The translations under genes and the position numbers were made by a program. Under the pieces are notes generated by a model. The model worked only from the letters and a program-made list of their open reading frames with translations. It did no database searches and was not told where the DNA came from. A DNA stretch of 64,000 nucleotides from Psychrobacter glacincola (GTDB lineage: Bacteria; Pseudomonadota; Gammaproteobacteria; Pseudomonadales; Moraxellaceae): positions 682,001-746,000 of the forward strand of contig NZ_CAJGZH010000001.1 of NCBI RefSeq assembly GCF_904846075.1. The letters run 5' to 3'. Shown piece by piece: positions 17,853 through 27,765 of this stretch (positions are counted from its first letter, which is position 1; every line of letters begins with the position of its first letter).

Positions 17853-19280
17853 TTATTCCTCTGACTTAGCGGCTTCAGAATTGAGCGCATCAAACTCATC
17901 AAACGCTTTTTCTTCTGCCTCGGTCATCGTCGGCTCTTCAATCTCATCAGGCTTTTCGAACTCTTCAAGTACTGGCATCAATAATGTGGCTTGTGCTAAT
18001 GGCAATACATCTAAAGGCTCTAAATTGGCCTGACCCAGTAGCTGTCTTAGCGTATCGCTTGGCAAGCGAATTGTTAAGCACTCATGACCACTGTCATCGT
18101 AGCTCTCTTCCTGAATAACACCCAGCTCATATAAGGCGTTTTTTAACTGACCTGCATGATAAGGTAAGGTCAACTCAAAGGTGGTGAGTGTGCCAGTCAG
18201 TAGCTGCTGGACGGCTAACGACAACTCTTCCATGCCTAGATTTTCTCTAGAAGAAACGTAGACGCGATTGGGTTGTCCTTCGCTAGCATAACCAATATGT
18301 GCAGGCTCATCTGTCAAATCAATCTTGTTGTAGACATTGAGCACTGGTACATCATTATCAATCTCTGCTAATACGTCTTTGACCGCTTGAATTTGCTCAT
18401 GCATATCTTCACTAGAAGAATCGATAACGTGTAGCAATAAATCTGCTTCCAAGGTTTCTTCTAATGTTGCATGAAAGGATTCGACCAACTCATGCGGCAG
18501 ATGACGGACAAAACCTACCGTATCGACTAAAACAACACGACCAACACCCTGCCAGTCTAAACGGCGTAAAGTGGGATCTAGCGTGGCAAATAATTTATCC
18601 GCTGCATAAATATTTTCGTCGACTAAGCGGTTAAATAGCGTAGATTTTCCCGCATTGGTATAACCGACAAGCGAAATCGTCGGCACATCTGATTTTTGGC
18701 GACGGGCTCGACCTTGCGCACGTGTCTGTCTGACTTTCTCGATTCTGCTTTTAAGCTGATTCACGCGCACTTGTAGCAAGCGACGATCGGTCTCAAGCTG
18801 GGTTTCGCCGGGTCCACGTAGACCAATACCGCCTTTTTGACGCTCCAAATGCGTCCAACCTCGTACCAAACGCGTCGATAAATGGTTGAGCTGCGCCAGC
18901 TCTACTTGTAGCTTACCTTCATAAGTACGGGCACGCTGCGCGAAAATGTCCAATATCAAACCCGTACGATCCAGTACGCGACATTTGACCAAGGCTTCAA
19001 TATTACGCTCTTGTGATGGCGATAAGCTATGGTTAAATAAGACGATATCCGCATCATGTTCGCGTACCAATTCTGCTATTTCTTCTGCTTTGCCGCTACC
19101 AACGAAGTATCTGGCGTCGGGTCTTTGGCGTGAGCCTGTGACTAAAGCCAAACGATCAGCCCCTGCTGAGTCTGCTAACAGCTCAAATTCACCTAAATCA
19201 TCAGGATCTTGAATTTGACGGATGTCTAAATGTACTATAATGGCGCGCTCGCCACCTTCGTGTCTTTCAAAATAATCCAA
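17853..19280 (-). CDS. hflX: Ribosome-rescue GTPase HflX
   Basis: 475 residues. HflX splits stalled or heat-damaged ribosomes. The N-terminal HflX domain has GSGKAEEIAELV and RTGLILDIFAQRA; the linker has GLRGPGETQLETDRR. The G domain has G1 GYTNAGKST at 206-214, the switch ATLDPTLRRL, G3 VDTVG and G4 NKIDL. An acidic C-terminal tail extends past the usual E. coli length. The start is TTG, with AGGTGA seven bases upstream, and matches the start of E. coli HflX. The hfq-hflX link found elsewhere is absent; the gene stands alone. Confidence 0.95.
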   Translation of the reverse strand: MDYFERHEGGERAIIVHLDIRQIQDPDDLGEFELLADSAGADRLALVTGSRQRPDARYFVGSGKAEEIAELVREHDADIVLFNHSLSPSQERNIEALVKCRVLDRTGLILDIFAQRARTYEGKLQVELAQLNHLSTRLVRGWTHLERQKGGIGLRGPGETQLETDRRLLQVRVNQLKSRIEKVRQTRAQGRARRQKSDVPTISLVGYTNAGKSTLFNRLVDENIYAADKLFATLDPTLRRLDWQGVGRVVLVDTVGFVRHLPHELVESFHATLEETLEADLLLHVIDSSSEDMHEQIQAVKDVLAEIDNDVPVLNVYNKIDLTDEPAHIGYASEGQPNRVYVSSRENLGMEELSLAVQQLLTGTLTTFELTLPYHAGQLKNALYELGVIQEESYDDSGHECLTIRLPSDTLRQLLGQANLEPLDVLPLAQATLLMPVLEEFEKPDEIEEPTMTEAEEKAFDEFDALNSEAAKSEE

Positions 19281-19584
19281 AGAGTATCACCTATTTAATA
19301 AAGTAAATATATCGCTATTATCCATTCAGTAAACGTCGATATAGCGTTCATATGACCATATATATGTGGTCTCATCAGTTAATATTAAAGCGTTATAGCA
19401 CAATTAATGAGGGTTTTATGTTACAGCGTAAATGAAAGCCATAGGCAAATCAGTGAACGCAGCAGAACTGGTTGAATAAACAGCAACTCAGTGAACAAAT
19501 CGTCACTGACTGAATAAATTTTGTTATACTCATGGCGCTTGTTTACGATATATAATCATATGTTTTTAACCACGAGGGACACAG
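19281..19584. other. Divergent hflX/plsC intergenic region
   Basis: AT-rich promoter region of two divergent genes. TTATACTCATGGCG near 19522-19535 could contain a -10 element for plsC, but no matching -35 is clear. Nothing else recognised. Confidence 0.35.
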
Positions 19585-20385
19585 ATGAGCCAATCTAAGT
19601 CAGGCTTCTCACTCAGACAACAGTTGGGGCGCGGCAAACAAATTGCTGGCATGACCACTACTATCGCTGGTGGATTGCGCGCCGCCCAACGTATTGGCGC
19701 ATTTAAACAGCCACCACGCGAAAAATTGCCACGCTATATTCAAGCCTTTTGCCGCAAAATGGCAGGCTCTTTTGGCGTCAAGGTTGTGGCAGTCGAGCGG
19801 GTAGAGCAGCACCACGGATTATGGGTATCCAATCATGTGTCATGGATGGATATCCCTGTGGTGGGGACATTGAGTCCTGCTTTTTTCTTATCCAAAGCCG
19901 AAATCGGTGAATGGCCTGTATTTGGTAAGCTGGCTCATGCAGCAGGCACGGTATTTATTGAGCGTGGTTCCGGTGATGCAGGGTCGGTCGCCGCCCAAAT
20001 TGCCAGTTTTTTGACCAAAGGTTTCTCAGTCATATTCTTCCCTGAGGCGACCACCACTGATGGCAAAAAAATCAAGCGTATTCATGGCACGTTGCTACAA
20101 GCTGCCATAGATGCTGACGTACCCGTACGCCCACTGGTAATTGCTTACGTCAATAAAGACGGCACGTTAAGTGAAGAGTTGCCTTACTATGGCAAGCTTA
20201 CGATGAAAGAGAGCCTAAAAAAGGTACTCGATACGAAAGATGTGACCGCCTATGTATTGCCACTGGAGCCAATAGATCCTAAAGGGTTGAGCAAAAGTGA
20301 ATTGACGGACTTGTTACAAGCCCGTATGCAAGAAGGTTTGGCCGAATTACATTCGCGAGTCTTAACGAAAGTCGCTAAAATATAA
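19585..20385 (+). CDS. plsC: 1-acyl-sn-glycerol-3-phosphate acyltransferase family protein
   Basis: 266 residues. Acylates lysophosphatidic acid to phosphatidic acid, or a related lysophospholipid; membrane-associated. Acyltransferase motif I is NHVSWMD (H84, D89), motif II is FIERGSGDAGS, and motif III is FFPEATTTDGKKI. The catalytic H-x4-D is intact. ATG preceded by GAGGG. The gene is alone and followed by a bidirectional terminator. It may be one of several PlsC-like paralogues, so the symbol is tentative. Confidence 0.85.
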   Translation: MSQSKSGFSLRQQLGRGKQIAGMTTTIAGGLRAAQRIGAFKQPPREKLPRYIQAFCRKMAGSFGVKVVAVERVEQHHGLWVSNHVSWMDIPVVGTLSPAFFLSKAEIGEWPVFGKLAHAAGTVFIERGSGDAGSVAAQIASFLTKGFSVIFFPEATTTDGKKIKRIHGTLLQAAIDADVPVRPLVIAYVNKDGTLSEELPYYGKLTMKESLKKVLDTKDVTAYVLPLEPIDPKGLSKSELTDLLQARMQEGLAELHSRVLTKVAKI

Positions 20386-20429
20386 AGCGGTGACAGCATA
20401 ATAGTTGTGAATATTTAACACGCTCTAAT

Positions 20430-20478
20430 AAAAAAGGCGCAAATCGCTCAGTTTATAACTGCGATTTGCGCCTTTTTT
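20430..20478. terminator. Bidirectional terminator between plsC and the aldo-keto reductase
   Basis: GGCGCAAATCGC and GCGATTTGCGCC form a 12-bp perfect stem flanked by A and T runs between convergent genes. Confidence 0.93.
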
Positions 20479-20528
20479 GTTTACTAAATACTCAAACATT
20501 AATTTATAAATGCTTTACCTATATCAAA

Positions 20529-21569
20529 CTAAGGTGATGGATTGGGATGCTGGGTATGCACCGCTTCAATCGCTTCCAATACTTCTGAGCTTAAGGTTAA
20601 GTGTATACTATCGATGTTGGATTTTAGCTGCTCGATCGTAGTAGCGCCAATAATATTACTGGTGACAAATGAGCGTGAGTTAACGAAAGCTAGTGCCATC
20701 TGTGCCATATCTAAACCTGCATCTTCTGCTATTTTGGCGTATTGAGTAGTGGCTGATAGCGCTTCTTCGTTGGTATAGCGCGCAAAGCGATCATACATCG
20801 TCAGACGCGCACCCGCTGGACGTTTGCCATCGAGATATTTACCAGATAATACACCAAAGCCAAGCGGTGAATAAGCCAGTAGACCCACATTCTCACGGTG
20901 CGTAATCTCGGCCATAGCGACTTCATATAAGCGATTTAGCAAACTATAAGGATTTTGCACCGTGATAGGGGCGATCAAACCATTTTTATCGGCCTCCCAT
21001 AGGTAGCGCATCAGTCCCCAAGCGGTGTCGTTCGATAGTCCATAAGCGCGAATACGCCCTTTTTTAATCTCATCATTTAACGCTTGAATGGTCTCTAGAA
21101 ATGGTGTCAAATCATCTAATGGTTGCGCTGCCATCTCTTCGGTATAGCCAAGCTGACTAAAAAAATTCGCTTGGCGTTCAGGCCAATGGAGCTGGTAAAT
21201 ATCAATATAATCGGTCTGCAAACGCTGAAGATTGCCATCGATGGCGCTGCTAATATGTTCGGCATTAAAACGCGTTTGCCCATCACGCAAAAAATCCATC
21301 GGCGATATTTTGCTAGCAAGGATAACTTTATCGCGCTGTTTGGTTTTATTAAACCATGTACCCATAAAGCGTTCAGTATCGCCTTGCTTGTCCTTATCCG
21401 GCGGCGATGGATACATCTCCGCCGTATCCCAAAAATTCACCCCTTCGCTTAGCGCCATGTCCATTTGTTCATGTGCTTGGGTCTCGGTATTTTGCTGTCC
21501 CCATGTCATCGTGCCTAAACAAATCTTAGAAACTTTTTCATTGAGTTGTGGCAACATTTGATATTGCAT
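20529..21569 (-). CDS. tas: Tas-like NADP(H)-dependent aldo-keto reductase
   Basis: 346 residues with a TIM-barrel aldo-keto reductase pattern. The start MQYQMLPQLNEKVSKICLGT and the segments GTMTWGQQNTE and DTAEMYPSPP closely match E. coli Tas. Catalytic Asp48 and Tyr53 are visible, with Lys in ILASKISP and His in QLHWPE. Cytosolic reductase; the physiological substrate of Tas is not established. Co-oriented with the downstream-in-coordinate fkpB-like gene, about 50 bases away, so the two may be co-transcribed. Confidence 0.88.
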   Translation of the reverse strand: MQYQMLPQLNEKVSKICLGTMTWGQQNTETQAHEQMDMALSEGVNFWDTAEMYPSPPDKDKQGDTERFMGTWFNKTKQRDKVILASKISPMDFLRDGQTRFNAEHISSAIDGNLQRLQTDYIDIYQLHWPERQANFFSQLGYTEEMAAQPLDDLTPFLETIQALNDEIKKGRIRAYGLSNDTAWGLMRYLWEADKNGLIAPITVQNPYSLLNRLYEVAMAEITHRENVGLLAYSPLGFGVLSGKYLDGKRPAGARLTMYDRFARYTNEEALSATTQYAKIAEDAGLDMAQMALAFVNSRSFVTSNIIGATTIEQLKSNIDSIHLTLSSEVLEAIEAVHTQHPNPSP

Positions 21570-21619
21570 ATGAATGTCCTTTGTAAATGTATTTTTATAG
21601 CTGACAGTTTTTTAAGCGA

Positions 21620-22117
21620 TTACATGAGCTTTATACCAGTGACACCAGGCGGGGTAACCTTAAAGATTTTTACTTTAAATAACAGGGATTGTCCGGCAAG
21701 GGGATGGTTAAAATCCACTTCGACTTGCTCGTCATCGAGTGCACTAATCGTACCCGGCAGCGTGTTTTTGCCTTTGTCTTCGAACTCTACCATCATGCCG
21801 ATTTCTGGATTATCAGCGATTAACGCAAACTGAGTACGGCTGAAATGTTGGATGTTGTCAGGATTCCAATCGCCAAATGCCTGCTCCGGCTCAAGGTGGG
21901 CAGAGCGCGTATCACCAGCACGCAGGTTCATTAATACCTGCTCAAAGCCAGGTAACAAACTTTCATCACCAATGGTGAGCGTCACAGGCGCATCACGGCT
22001 AAAGGTAGAATCAATCATCGTACCGTTCTCTAGTGATACTTCAAAGTGCAGCTTTACAAGGCTGCCAAAAGTGATACGGGTGTCTTCATTGGGATTGATA
22101 AATTGTGAGTCGGTCAT
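21620..22117 (-). CDS. fkpB: FKBP-type peptidyl-prolyl isomerase (SlpA/FkpB-like)
   Basis: 165 residues from the ATG at 22117; a TTG at 22123 is also in frame. FKBP fold with an IF insert: VKLHFEVSLENGTMIDSTF, LPGFEQVLMNLRAGD, and the SlyD/SlpA-type AFGDWNPDNIQHFSR segment. It lacks the His-rich tail of SlyD. Folding helper in the cytoplasm. In many gammaproteobacteria fkpB directly follows lspA; here it has the right strand but is separated from lspA by two opposite-strand genes. Confidence 0.88.
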   Translation of the reverse strand: MTDSQFINPNEDTRITFGSLVKLHFEVSLENGTMIDSTFSRDAPVTLTIGDESLLPGFEQVLMNLRAGDTRSAHLEPEQAFGDWNPDNIQHFSRTQFALIADNPEIGMMVEFEDKGKNTLPGTISALDDEQVEVDFNHPLAGQSLLFKVKIFKVTPPGVTGIKLM

Positions 22118-22201
22118 AGTCAACAGCCATTTATTACGGGATTAGGAATTGGTTTGGCAAATAATATAAGAAATGATAAGCCATCTTGGAGAGTATGTAA
22201 G

Positions 22202-22229
22202 CGTAAATAGTGTAACGCAAATAGTGTAA
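22202..22229. repeat. 14-bp tandem duplication
   Basis: CGTAAATAGTGTAA is followed at once by CGCAAATAGTGTAA, one mismatch, in the short divergent promoter region between fkpB and the cold-shock fusion gene. Confidence 0.7.
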
Positions 22230-22265
22230 TATATTTGGCAATTCTAAGAGTAGGCAGGGGTTTTT

Positions 22266-22937
22266 ATGGTAAATAAACAACAAGGTCACATTAAAAAGTG
22301 GCAAGATGACAAAGGCTTTGGTTTTATCGAAACACAGAATGGTGATTCAATATTCTTTCATATCAATGAGTTTAAAGCGCGTCGTCGCCCTGAGGTCGGT
22401 GAGCCAGTTGTTTTTACGTTTGGGCAAGACAATCAAGGGCGTATGCAAGCAAAGGATGTGCAAGAACTTAGCTTTGTGCAGCAAAAAATGGCACAAAAGA
22501 ATCAGAAAATCCGTCAGCGTAATCACAAACGTAGCATGCAAGCAGACTTTGAAGCGGGACAAAAGAAACGTTTGTTCCTTGGTGTGGGCTTTTATGGCGT
22601 ATTAATCTTATTGGCTGCCATGAATAAGCTCAGCTGGCTGGTTGTGGGTTGGTATGTGGCTTTGGGTCTCATTACTTATATGATGTATGCCAAGGACAAA
22701 GCCGCTGCTCAGAATAATGATTGGCGCACACCTGAATCAACCTTGCATCTGCTAAGTGCGCTGGGCGGTTGGGTGGGCGCGATGGTTGCGCAGACGTATC
22801 TACGCCACAAGTCGCAAAAGCCTGAATTTCGAGTGGCGTATTATTTGACCGTCGTAATTAATATGGCGGGGTTATTGTTTCTGTTGGCAGGTGGCGGGCT
22901 AGAGACGTTAACTGATTTATCATCAGAGTTTCTGTAA
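22266..22937 (+). CDS. Cold-shock domain + DUF1294 membrane fusion protein
   Basis: 223 residues. The N-terminal half-length cold-shock domain has GHIKKWQDDKGFGFIE (RNP1-like KGFGFIE) and IFFHINEF (RNP2-like), then a basic Gln/Lys-rich linker near 75-100. The C-terminal DUF1294 region has hydrophobic helices near 102-140 and 185-215, and the segment LHLLSALGGWVGAMVAQ. This is a known architecture in gammaproteobacteria, of unknown function; it suggests nucleic-acid binding tethered to the inner membrane. It lies in the break between lspA and fkpB, on the opposite strand. Confidence 0.85.
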   Translation: MVNKQQGHIKKWQDDKGFGFIETQNGDSIFFHINEFKARRRPEVGEPVVFTFGQDNQGRMQAKDVQELSFVQQKMAQKNQKIRQRNHKRSMQADFEAGQKKRLFLGVGFYGVLILLAAMNKLSWLVVGWYVALGLITYMMYAKDKAAAQNNDWRTPESTLHLLSALGGWVGAMVAQTYLRHKSQKPEFRVAYYLTVVINMAGLLFLLAGGGLETLTDLSSEFL

Positions 22938-22968
22938 ATAAAACTAAAATATTAGGCATAAATAAAAC

Positions 22969-23754
22969 ATGAAATTTTCACAGGATTTGAAACAAATAAA
23001 GTCAAATTATCAATTTAAACTGAGAACGATCTTAGATTTCATCAATGAAATAGATGTTTATATAGAAAAAAATCTTAATGAAATTAAAGGAACTGTCCTT
23101 ACTTCTGATGCCAATACTGAATCAGAAGGAAAAAAACTAAGAAATTTTTTAATTGAAGCTTTGGATGAAAATAGTAATTCAAAAGCCAATGAAAGGGTTG
23201 AAGTTGCATCACCAGTATTGTCTAAATTTATACTAGTCTTTATTAAATCAATGCGATATAGTGAGTTTTTGAATGAAATGACACTGTCATATCTCATTGC
23301 ATGCCAAGAAGCAATGTTTAAAGACTATCTACACTCGATTTTAATAAATAATAATAATTGTCTTAAGACAGCGAAAGATAAAATTTCATATGATGAAATT
23401 TTAAGTTTTGATAATATGGAAGATTTAATTGAAAGTATAGTAAAGAAAGTAGTTGATAGTATCGGTTACGGTAGCGCGGAAGATATTTTTAAGTTTTATC
23501 TCGAAAAATTTAATATAGACTTCAAGAGTTTTCATGGTTGGGAGCTTATAATTGAATCAAGTTTGCGAAGGAACCTAGTAATCCATAATAAAAGTATAGC
23601 GAATGACAGTTACTGTAGAAAATTTAGCGAGATTAGTTTAAATGATAGAATTGATGTAGATAGCGAATATGTTAAGAGCGTTGCAGAAAACTTAATAGAA
23701 TTTAATGAGTTTTGTCTTTCTGCCGTAAGTCAGAAATTTAGAATAGAAACGTAG
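22969..23754 (+). CDS. HEPN-like protein, possibly defence-related
   Basis: 261 residues, mostly helical, with no signal sequence. Near the C-terminus RRNLVIHNKS contains the R-x4-H motif (R201, H206) of HEPN domains, and the flanking ELIIESSLRRN and KSIAND resemble RiboL-PSP-HEPN/MAE-type proteins. HEPN domains are often RNases in toxin-antitoxin, abortive-infection or stress systems. No antitoxin (MNT or other) gene is adjacent. The gene is visibly AT-richer than its neighbours, with many Asn/Lys/Ile codons ending in A or T, which suggests acquisition. It sits 31 bases after the cold-shock fusion gene. Family assignment is by motif only; RNase activity is inferred. Confidence 0.6.
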   Translation: MKFSQDLKQIKSNYQFKLRTILDFINEIDVYIEKNLNEIKGTVLTSDANTESEGKKLRNFLIEALDENSNSKANERVEVASPVLSKFILVFIKSMRYSEFLNEMTLSYLIACQEAMFKDYLHSILINNNNCLKTAKDKISYDEILSFDNMEDLIESIVKKVVDSIGYGSAEDIFKFYLEKFNIDFKSFHGWELIIESSLRRNLVIHNKSIANDSYCRKFSEISLNDRIDVDSEYVKSVAENLIEFNEFCLSAVSQKFRIET

Positions 23755-23771
23755 AGTTCAGGATAAACAAT

Positions 23772-23808
23772 AAAAAAGGTGGGTTACGAATACGTAAACC
23801 ACCTTTTC
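23772..23808. terminator. Bidirectional terminator between HEPN gene and lspA
   Basis: AAAAGGTGGGTTACG, loop AATA, CGTAAACCACCTTTT; one internal mismatch. It separates convergent genes. Confidence 0.9.
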
Positions 23809-23847
23809 TACTTATAAATTGAACTGTATTGATAATACGATTTGAAA

Positions 23848-24495
23848 TTATGCCCGTGGCATTTCACGCTTTTTTTCTAAAAACAGCATGTCAATGACAA
23901 TCAACGCCACACCGATACTAATGCCCATATCTGCAATATTAAAGATAGGGTAATGCCAGACATCAGCGTTGTGTACATGGATAAAGTCGATGACGTGACC
24001 ATGTAGTAAGCGGTCAATGAGATTGCCAACCGCACCGCCGAGCACTAGCGCTAGACCTGTCGATAGTAGCTTGGCTTGGCGCGGGGCTTTTATCAGGTAG
24101 CCAATTAAAAATAGCGACATTATCAATGCCAATCCCGAAAAAAACCACTTCTGCCAACCACCAGCATCTGCCAAAAAGCTAAATGCCGCGCCATAGTTGT
24201 ATGCCAATGTCCAATTCAGAAAAGGCTCAATCACAGGCACTGGCTCATGAAAAGTCAGCTTAGTTTCAGCCAGCCACTTCGTCCATTGATCGATAATTAG
24301 CACGACCAACGATAGGAGATACCACGTAAACGCACGACGGCCATTTGCAATCATTTTTGGCGTCTTATTCAGACGACTTTTCGGTGTCGTTGAGCTGCCT
24401 GTAGTTGCATGAGCTGGCTCAGGTGATTTATCGACTTCACTATATGGCGGCTTGTTGTCTGATGATTCTGTTGAGTTAGGCGTATGGTTAGGCAT
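23848..24495 (-). CDS. lspA: Lipoprotein signal peptidase II
   Basis: 215 residues from the ATG at 24495, which follows GAGG and overlaps the end of ileS by 8 bases. Inner-membrane aspartic peptidase that removes signal peptides from prolipoproteins. Four hydrophobic helices; the catalytic Asp pair is in [18 protein letters not shown] and FNIADMGI, and the [10 protein letters not shown] segment is intact. About 45 Ser/Pro/Thr-rich residues precede the first helix, making it longer than the usual 160-170 residues. Translationally coupled to ileS, as in other gammaproteobacteria. Confidence 0.95.
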   Translation of the reverse strand: MPNHTPNSTESSDNKPPYSEVDKSPEPAHATTGSSTTPKSRLNKTPKMIANGRRAFTWYLLSLVVLIIDQWTKWLAETKLTFHEPVPVIEPFLNWTLAYNYGAAFSFLADAGGWQKWFFSGLALIMSLFLIGYLIKAPRQAKLLSTGLALVLGGAVGNLIDRLLHGHVIDFIHVHNADVWHYPIFNIADMGISIGVALIVIDMLFLEKKREMPRA

Positions 24496-27340
24496 AGTGG
24501 CGCACCTCACCATCACCGCTGACGTTAGTCACGCAGCGTGCGCATAATTCTGGATGTGCACTATCGGTACCGATATCATCACGGATATGCCAGCAGCGTA
24601 CGCACTTGGTGCCAGTTGCGGCGCTCACATTGACCACTAAGTCTACTGATTCATCCGTGCTGCCGTCAATTTGCTCATCTGTGCTTGTTTTATCGGCAGG
24701 AGCGTCGCTCATAGGTTTCAAAGTTGCGCTACTAGTGATTAGTACAAAGCGCAGCTCTTCACCCAGCTTGGCCAAGCTTTCATGCATTGCACCGTCAGCA
24801 TACAGATTGACATCGGCAGACAAGTTAGCGTTGATGATTTTTTCACCACGTGCGGTCTCGATATGTTTATTGACCATATCCTTTGCCAGCATGATACGTT
24901 GCCAGTCATCGTTGCTGATCGCGCTTAGCTCAAATTCTGGAAATTTATACCATTCTTCAGTAAATACATAACTGTCAGCGCCATGCAATACTTCCCACGC
25001 TTCTTGTGCCGTGAATGACAAAATCGGCGTAATCCAGCGAATGAGTGCCTGAACGATATGGTAAATCGCCGTTTGCGCAGAGCGACGCGGCTGTCCATCA
25101 GTCTGAGTCGTATACTGACGATCTTTGATAATATCTAAATAGAAGCTACCCAAATCTTGCGAACAGAACGCAGTAATATGCTGGGTGACTTGGTGAAAAT
25201 CCATCGCATCATAAGCACTGATGATTTGTGCTTGCACGGTTTGCGCGCGCTCAATGATGAATTTATCAAGGCTGACCAGCTCATTGATATCGATGCTGTT
25301 GACCGCAGGATCAAAGTCATCGGTATTGGCAAGTAAGAAACGCAAGGTATTACGGATGCGGCGATACTGATCTGTTGCGCCTTTAAAAGAGGCTTTACTT
25401 GCAGACATCTCGTAGCGATAGTCAACAGAGGCTACCCAAAGTCGCAAAAGATCAGCGCCTAGCGTGTTAAAGACATCTTGAGGCTCAAAGCCTTTTGTAT
25501 TGCCTAATGATTTAGACAGTTTGCGACCGTTGGCATCAATCGTAAAACCATGCGTCAATACTTGCTTAAATGGAGGGCCACCGTACATGGCTTCAGATGT
25601 CAGTAATGACGTCTGGAACCAGCCACGATGCTGATCTGATCCTTCCAAGTAGATATCTGCTGGATTGGTTAATTCATCACGCTGCTCAAGTACGGTAAAA
25701 TGGGTTGTACCTGAGTCGAACCATACGTCTAAGGTGTCGGTTGCTTTGTCATAATCAACAGCTTCCGCGCCTAAGAAGTCTTCACAGCTGGCATCAAACC
25801 ACGCTTCAACGCCGCCTGCATCGATTTTTTGTGCAGCGACTTCCATCAGCTCAAGCGTGTTTGGATGCAGCTCACCTGTTTCTTTATGGGTAAAGAAAGT
25901 GATCGGTACGCCCCATGTACGCTGGCGTGAGATACACCAGTCTGGACGACCGTTCATCATGGCTTCAATGCGGTTTTGCCCCCATGCTGGCGTCCAGCTT
26001 ACTGCTGGGATATCGGCAAGCGCACGCTCACGCAAACCTTTGGCTTCCATACTGATAAACCACTGCGGGGTCGCACGGAAAATAATCGGCGACTTATGAC
26101 GCCAGCAATGTGGATAGCTATGCTCAATCTTGGTATGACTGATTAGATGTCCATTGTCATGCAGTGCGGCGATGATTTTTGGATTGGCCTTATAAATGTG
26201 CTCGCCCGCAAATACCGCCGCGCTGTCCAGATAAACGCCCGTACCACTGACTGGGTTTTCAACAGGTAAGTTATATTTAAGACCGACGATATAATCGTCA
26301 AGACCGTGACCGGGTGCTGTATGGACGAGGCCAGTACCACTATCTGTGGTTACGTGATCGCCTAGGATTAATGGCACTTGACGGTCTGCAATCAGTGGAT
26401 GCTGGGCACGCAAGCCTTCAAGTTCTCGTCCTGATACGGTTGCCAATACACTCTGATTACTAAGTTTGAGTTCCGTTAATGCTGCTTCAACCAAATCCGC
26501 GGCTAGTAGCAAATTACCTTTTTCAGTCGCCACCACACTATAGTTGTGCTCAGGATGTACAGAGATGGCTTGGTTAGCAGGTAGCGTCCAAGGGGTCGTC
26601 GTCCAAATAACAGCGGCGATATTGCCTGCTACGCCAGCCAACGCCGCAACCTTATCGGTATCCAAAACATCGAAGCTCACATAGATAGCATCAGACACTT
26701 TATCTTGGTATTCCACTTCCGCCTCAGCCAGCGCAGAGCTACAGTCTAAGCACCAGTTGACGGGTTTCATGCCACGAGTCACATGACCATTGTCATGAAT
26801 TTTGGCAAGCGCACGTACGGTATTGGCTTCTTGATGAAAGTTCATCGTTAGATATGGGTTGTCCCAATCGCCAAATACGCCTAGACGCTTAAAATCTGCC
26901 TTTTGCAATTCAATCTGGGTGCTCGCATATTCGCGGCAGAGACCACGGAATTCGGTCGCAGAGACTTTTTGACCCACTTTACCGACTTTTGCCTCGACCT
27001 TTTGCTCGATAGGCAGACCATGACAGTCCCAACCGGGTACATAAGGGGCATCAAAACCTGATAGCGTTTTTGACTTTACAATAATGTCTTTGAGTACTTT
27101 ATTAACCGCGTGACCCAAGTGAATCTGACCGTTGGCGTATGGAGGGCCATCGTGCAAAATGTATTTGGTCGCCCCAGCACGTGCCTGACGAATTTTGCCG
27201 TACACATCATCCGCTTCCCAAGCAGCAAGCCAATCTGGCTCGCGCTTGGCAAGGTTGGCACGCATTGCAAAGGGCGTATCGGCAAGGTTTAGCGTGTCTT
27301 TATAATCCTGGCTTGGCGTATCAGTACTTTTATCAGTCAT
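24488..27340 (-). CDS. ileS: Isoleucyl-tRNA synthetase
   Basis: 950 residues. Charges tRNA-Ile, with an editing domain against valine. The HIGH-type motif is [15 protein letters not shown], the KMSKS-type motif is [13 protein letters not shown], and the editing region has [13 protein letters not shown]. The C-terminal zinc ribbon shows CVRCWH and CARCV. Length is normal for the bacterial type. Upstream gene of the ileS-lspA operon. The ribosome-binding site is weak. Confidence 0.98.
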   Translation of the reverse strand: MTDKSTDTPSQDYKDTLNLADTPFAMRANLAKREPDWLAAWEADDVYGKIRQARAGATKYILHDGPPYANGQIHLGHAVNKVLKDIIVKSKTLSGFDAPYVPGWDCHGLPIEQKVEAKVGKVGQKVSATEFRGLCREYASTQIELQKADFKRLGVFGDWDNPYLTMNFHQEANTVRALAKIHDNGHVTRGMKPVNWCLDCSSALAEAEVEYQDKVSDAIYVSFDVLDTDKVAALAGVAGNIAAVIWTTTPWTLPANQAISVHPEHNYSVVATEKGNLLLAADLVEAALTELKLSNQSVLATVSGRELEGLRAQHPLIADRQVPLILGDHVTTDSGTGLVHTAPGHGLDDYIVGLKYNLPVENPVSGTGVYLDSAAVFAGEHIYKANPKIIAALHDNGHLISHTKIEHSYPHCWRHKSPIIFRATPQWFISMEAKGLRERALADIPAVSWTPAWGQNRIEAMMNGRPDWCISRQRTWGVPITFFTHKETGELHPNTLELMEVAAQKIDAGGVEAWFDASCEDFLGAEAVDYDKATDTLDVWFDSGTTHFTVLEQRDELTNPADIYLEGSDQHRGWFQTSLLTSEAMYGGPPFKQVLTHGFTIDANGRKLSKSLGNTKGFEPQDVFNTLGADLLRLWVASVDYRYEMSASKASFKGATDQYRRIRNTLRFLLANTDDFDPAVNSIDINELVSLDKFIIERAQTVQAQIISAYDAMDFHQVTQHITAFCSQDLGSFYLDIIKDRQYTTQTDGQPRRSAQTAIYHIVQALIRWITPILSFTAQEAWEVLHGADSYVFTEEWYKFPEFELSAISNDDWQRIMLAKDMVNKHIETARGEKIINANLSADVNLYADGAMHESLAKLGEELRFVLITSSATLKPMSDAPADKTSTDEQIDGSTDESVDLVVNVSAATGTKCVRCWHIRDDIGTDSAHPELCARCVTNVSGDGEVRHYA

Positions 27341-27765
27341 AGAAGGTGTCTTTTTAGAAAATGGATTAAAAATCGATGTAAAGTCAGATGTGACATTTAG
27401 GGTAATGCTTAGCTGGCTGCTTAACCGTTGATGATCGCTTTCTCACTTATAAGATATCGCTGTGCATCAACGTCATAAATATGCTCACGTCAATAATAAA
27501 TGCTATCGAGACGAATGCAACATAAAATATGCTTATGGATAATAAAATACCGTGATAGCAATAAACTAAAAAGAGGCAATGAGATTGGCAGCTATTATAT
27601 GACAAAAAGGCTATGGTAAAAAGAGCTGGTCAGTATTGTCCTTATTTTAGCCAAAACCAATCATTTATATGAGTGATACATCACCTATTGGATCATACGG
27701 ATGGCAAGTGCCATTGTCTACCGACTGAACTCTAAATAATTGGACTCTAAGCAGCAGGCTAAGCG
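27341..27765. other. Intergenic region upstream of ileS
   Basis: 425 AT-rich bases. ribF, which often precedes ileS, is absent here. No RNA, repeat or terminator is recognised; it should contain the ileS promoter on the minus strand. Confidence 0.35.
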
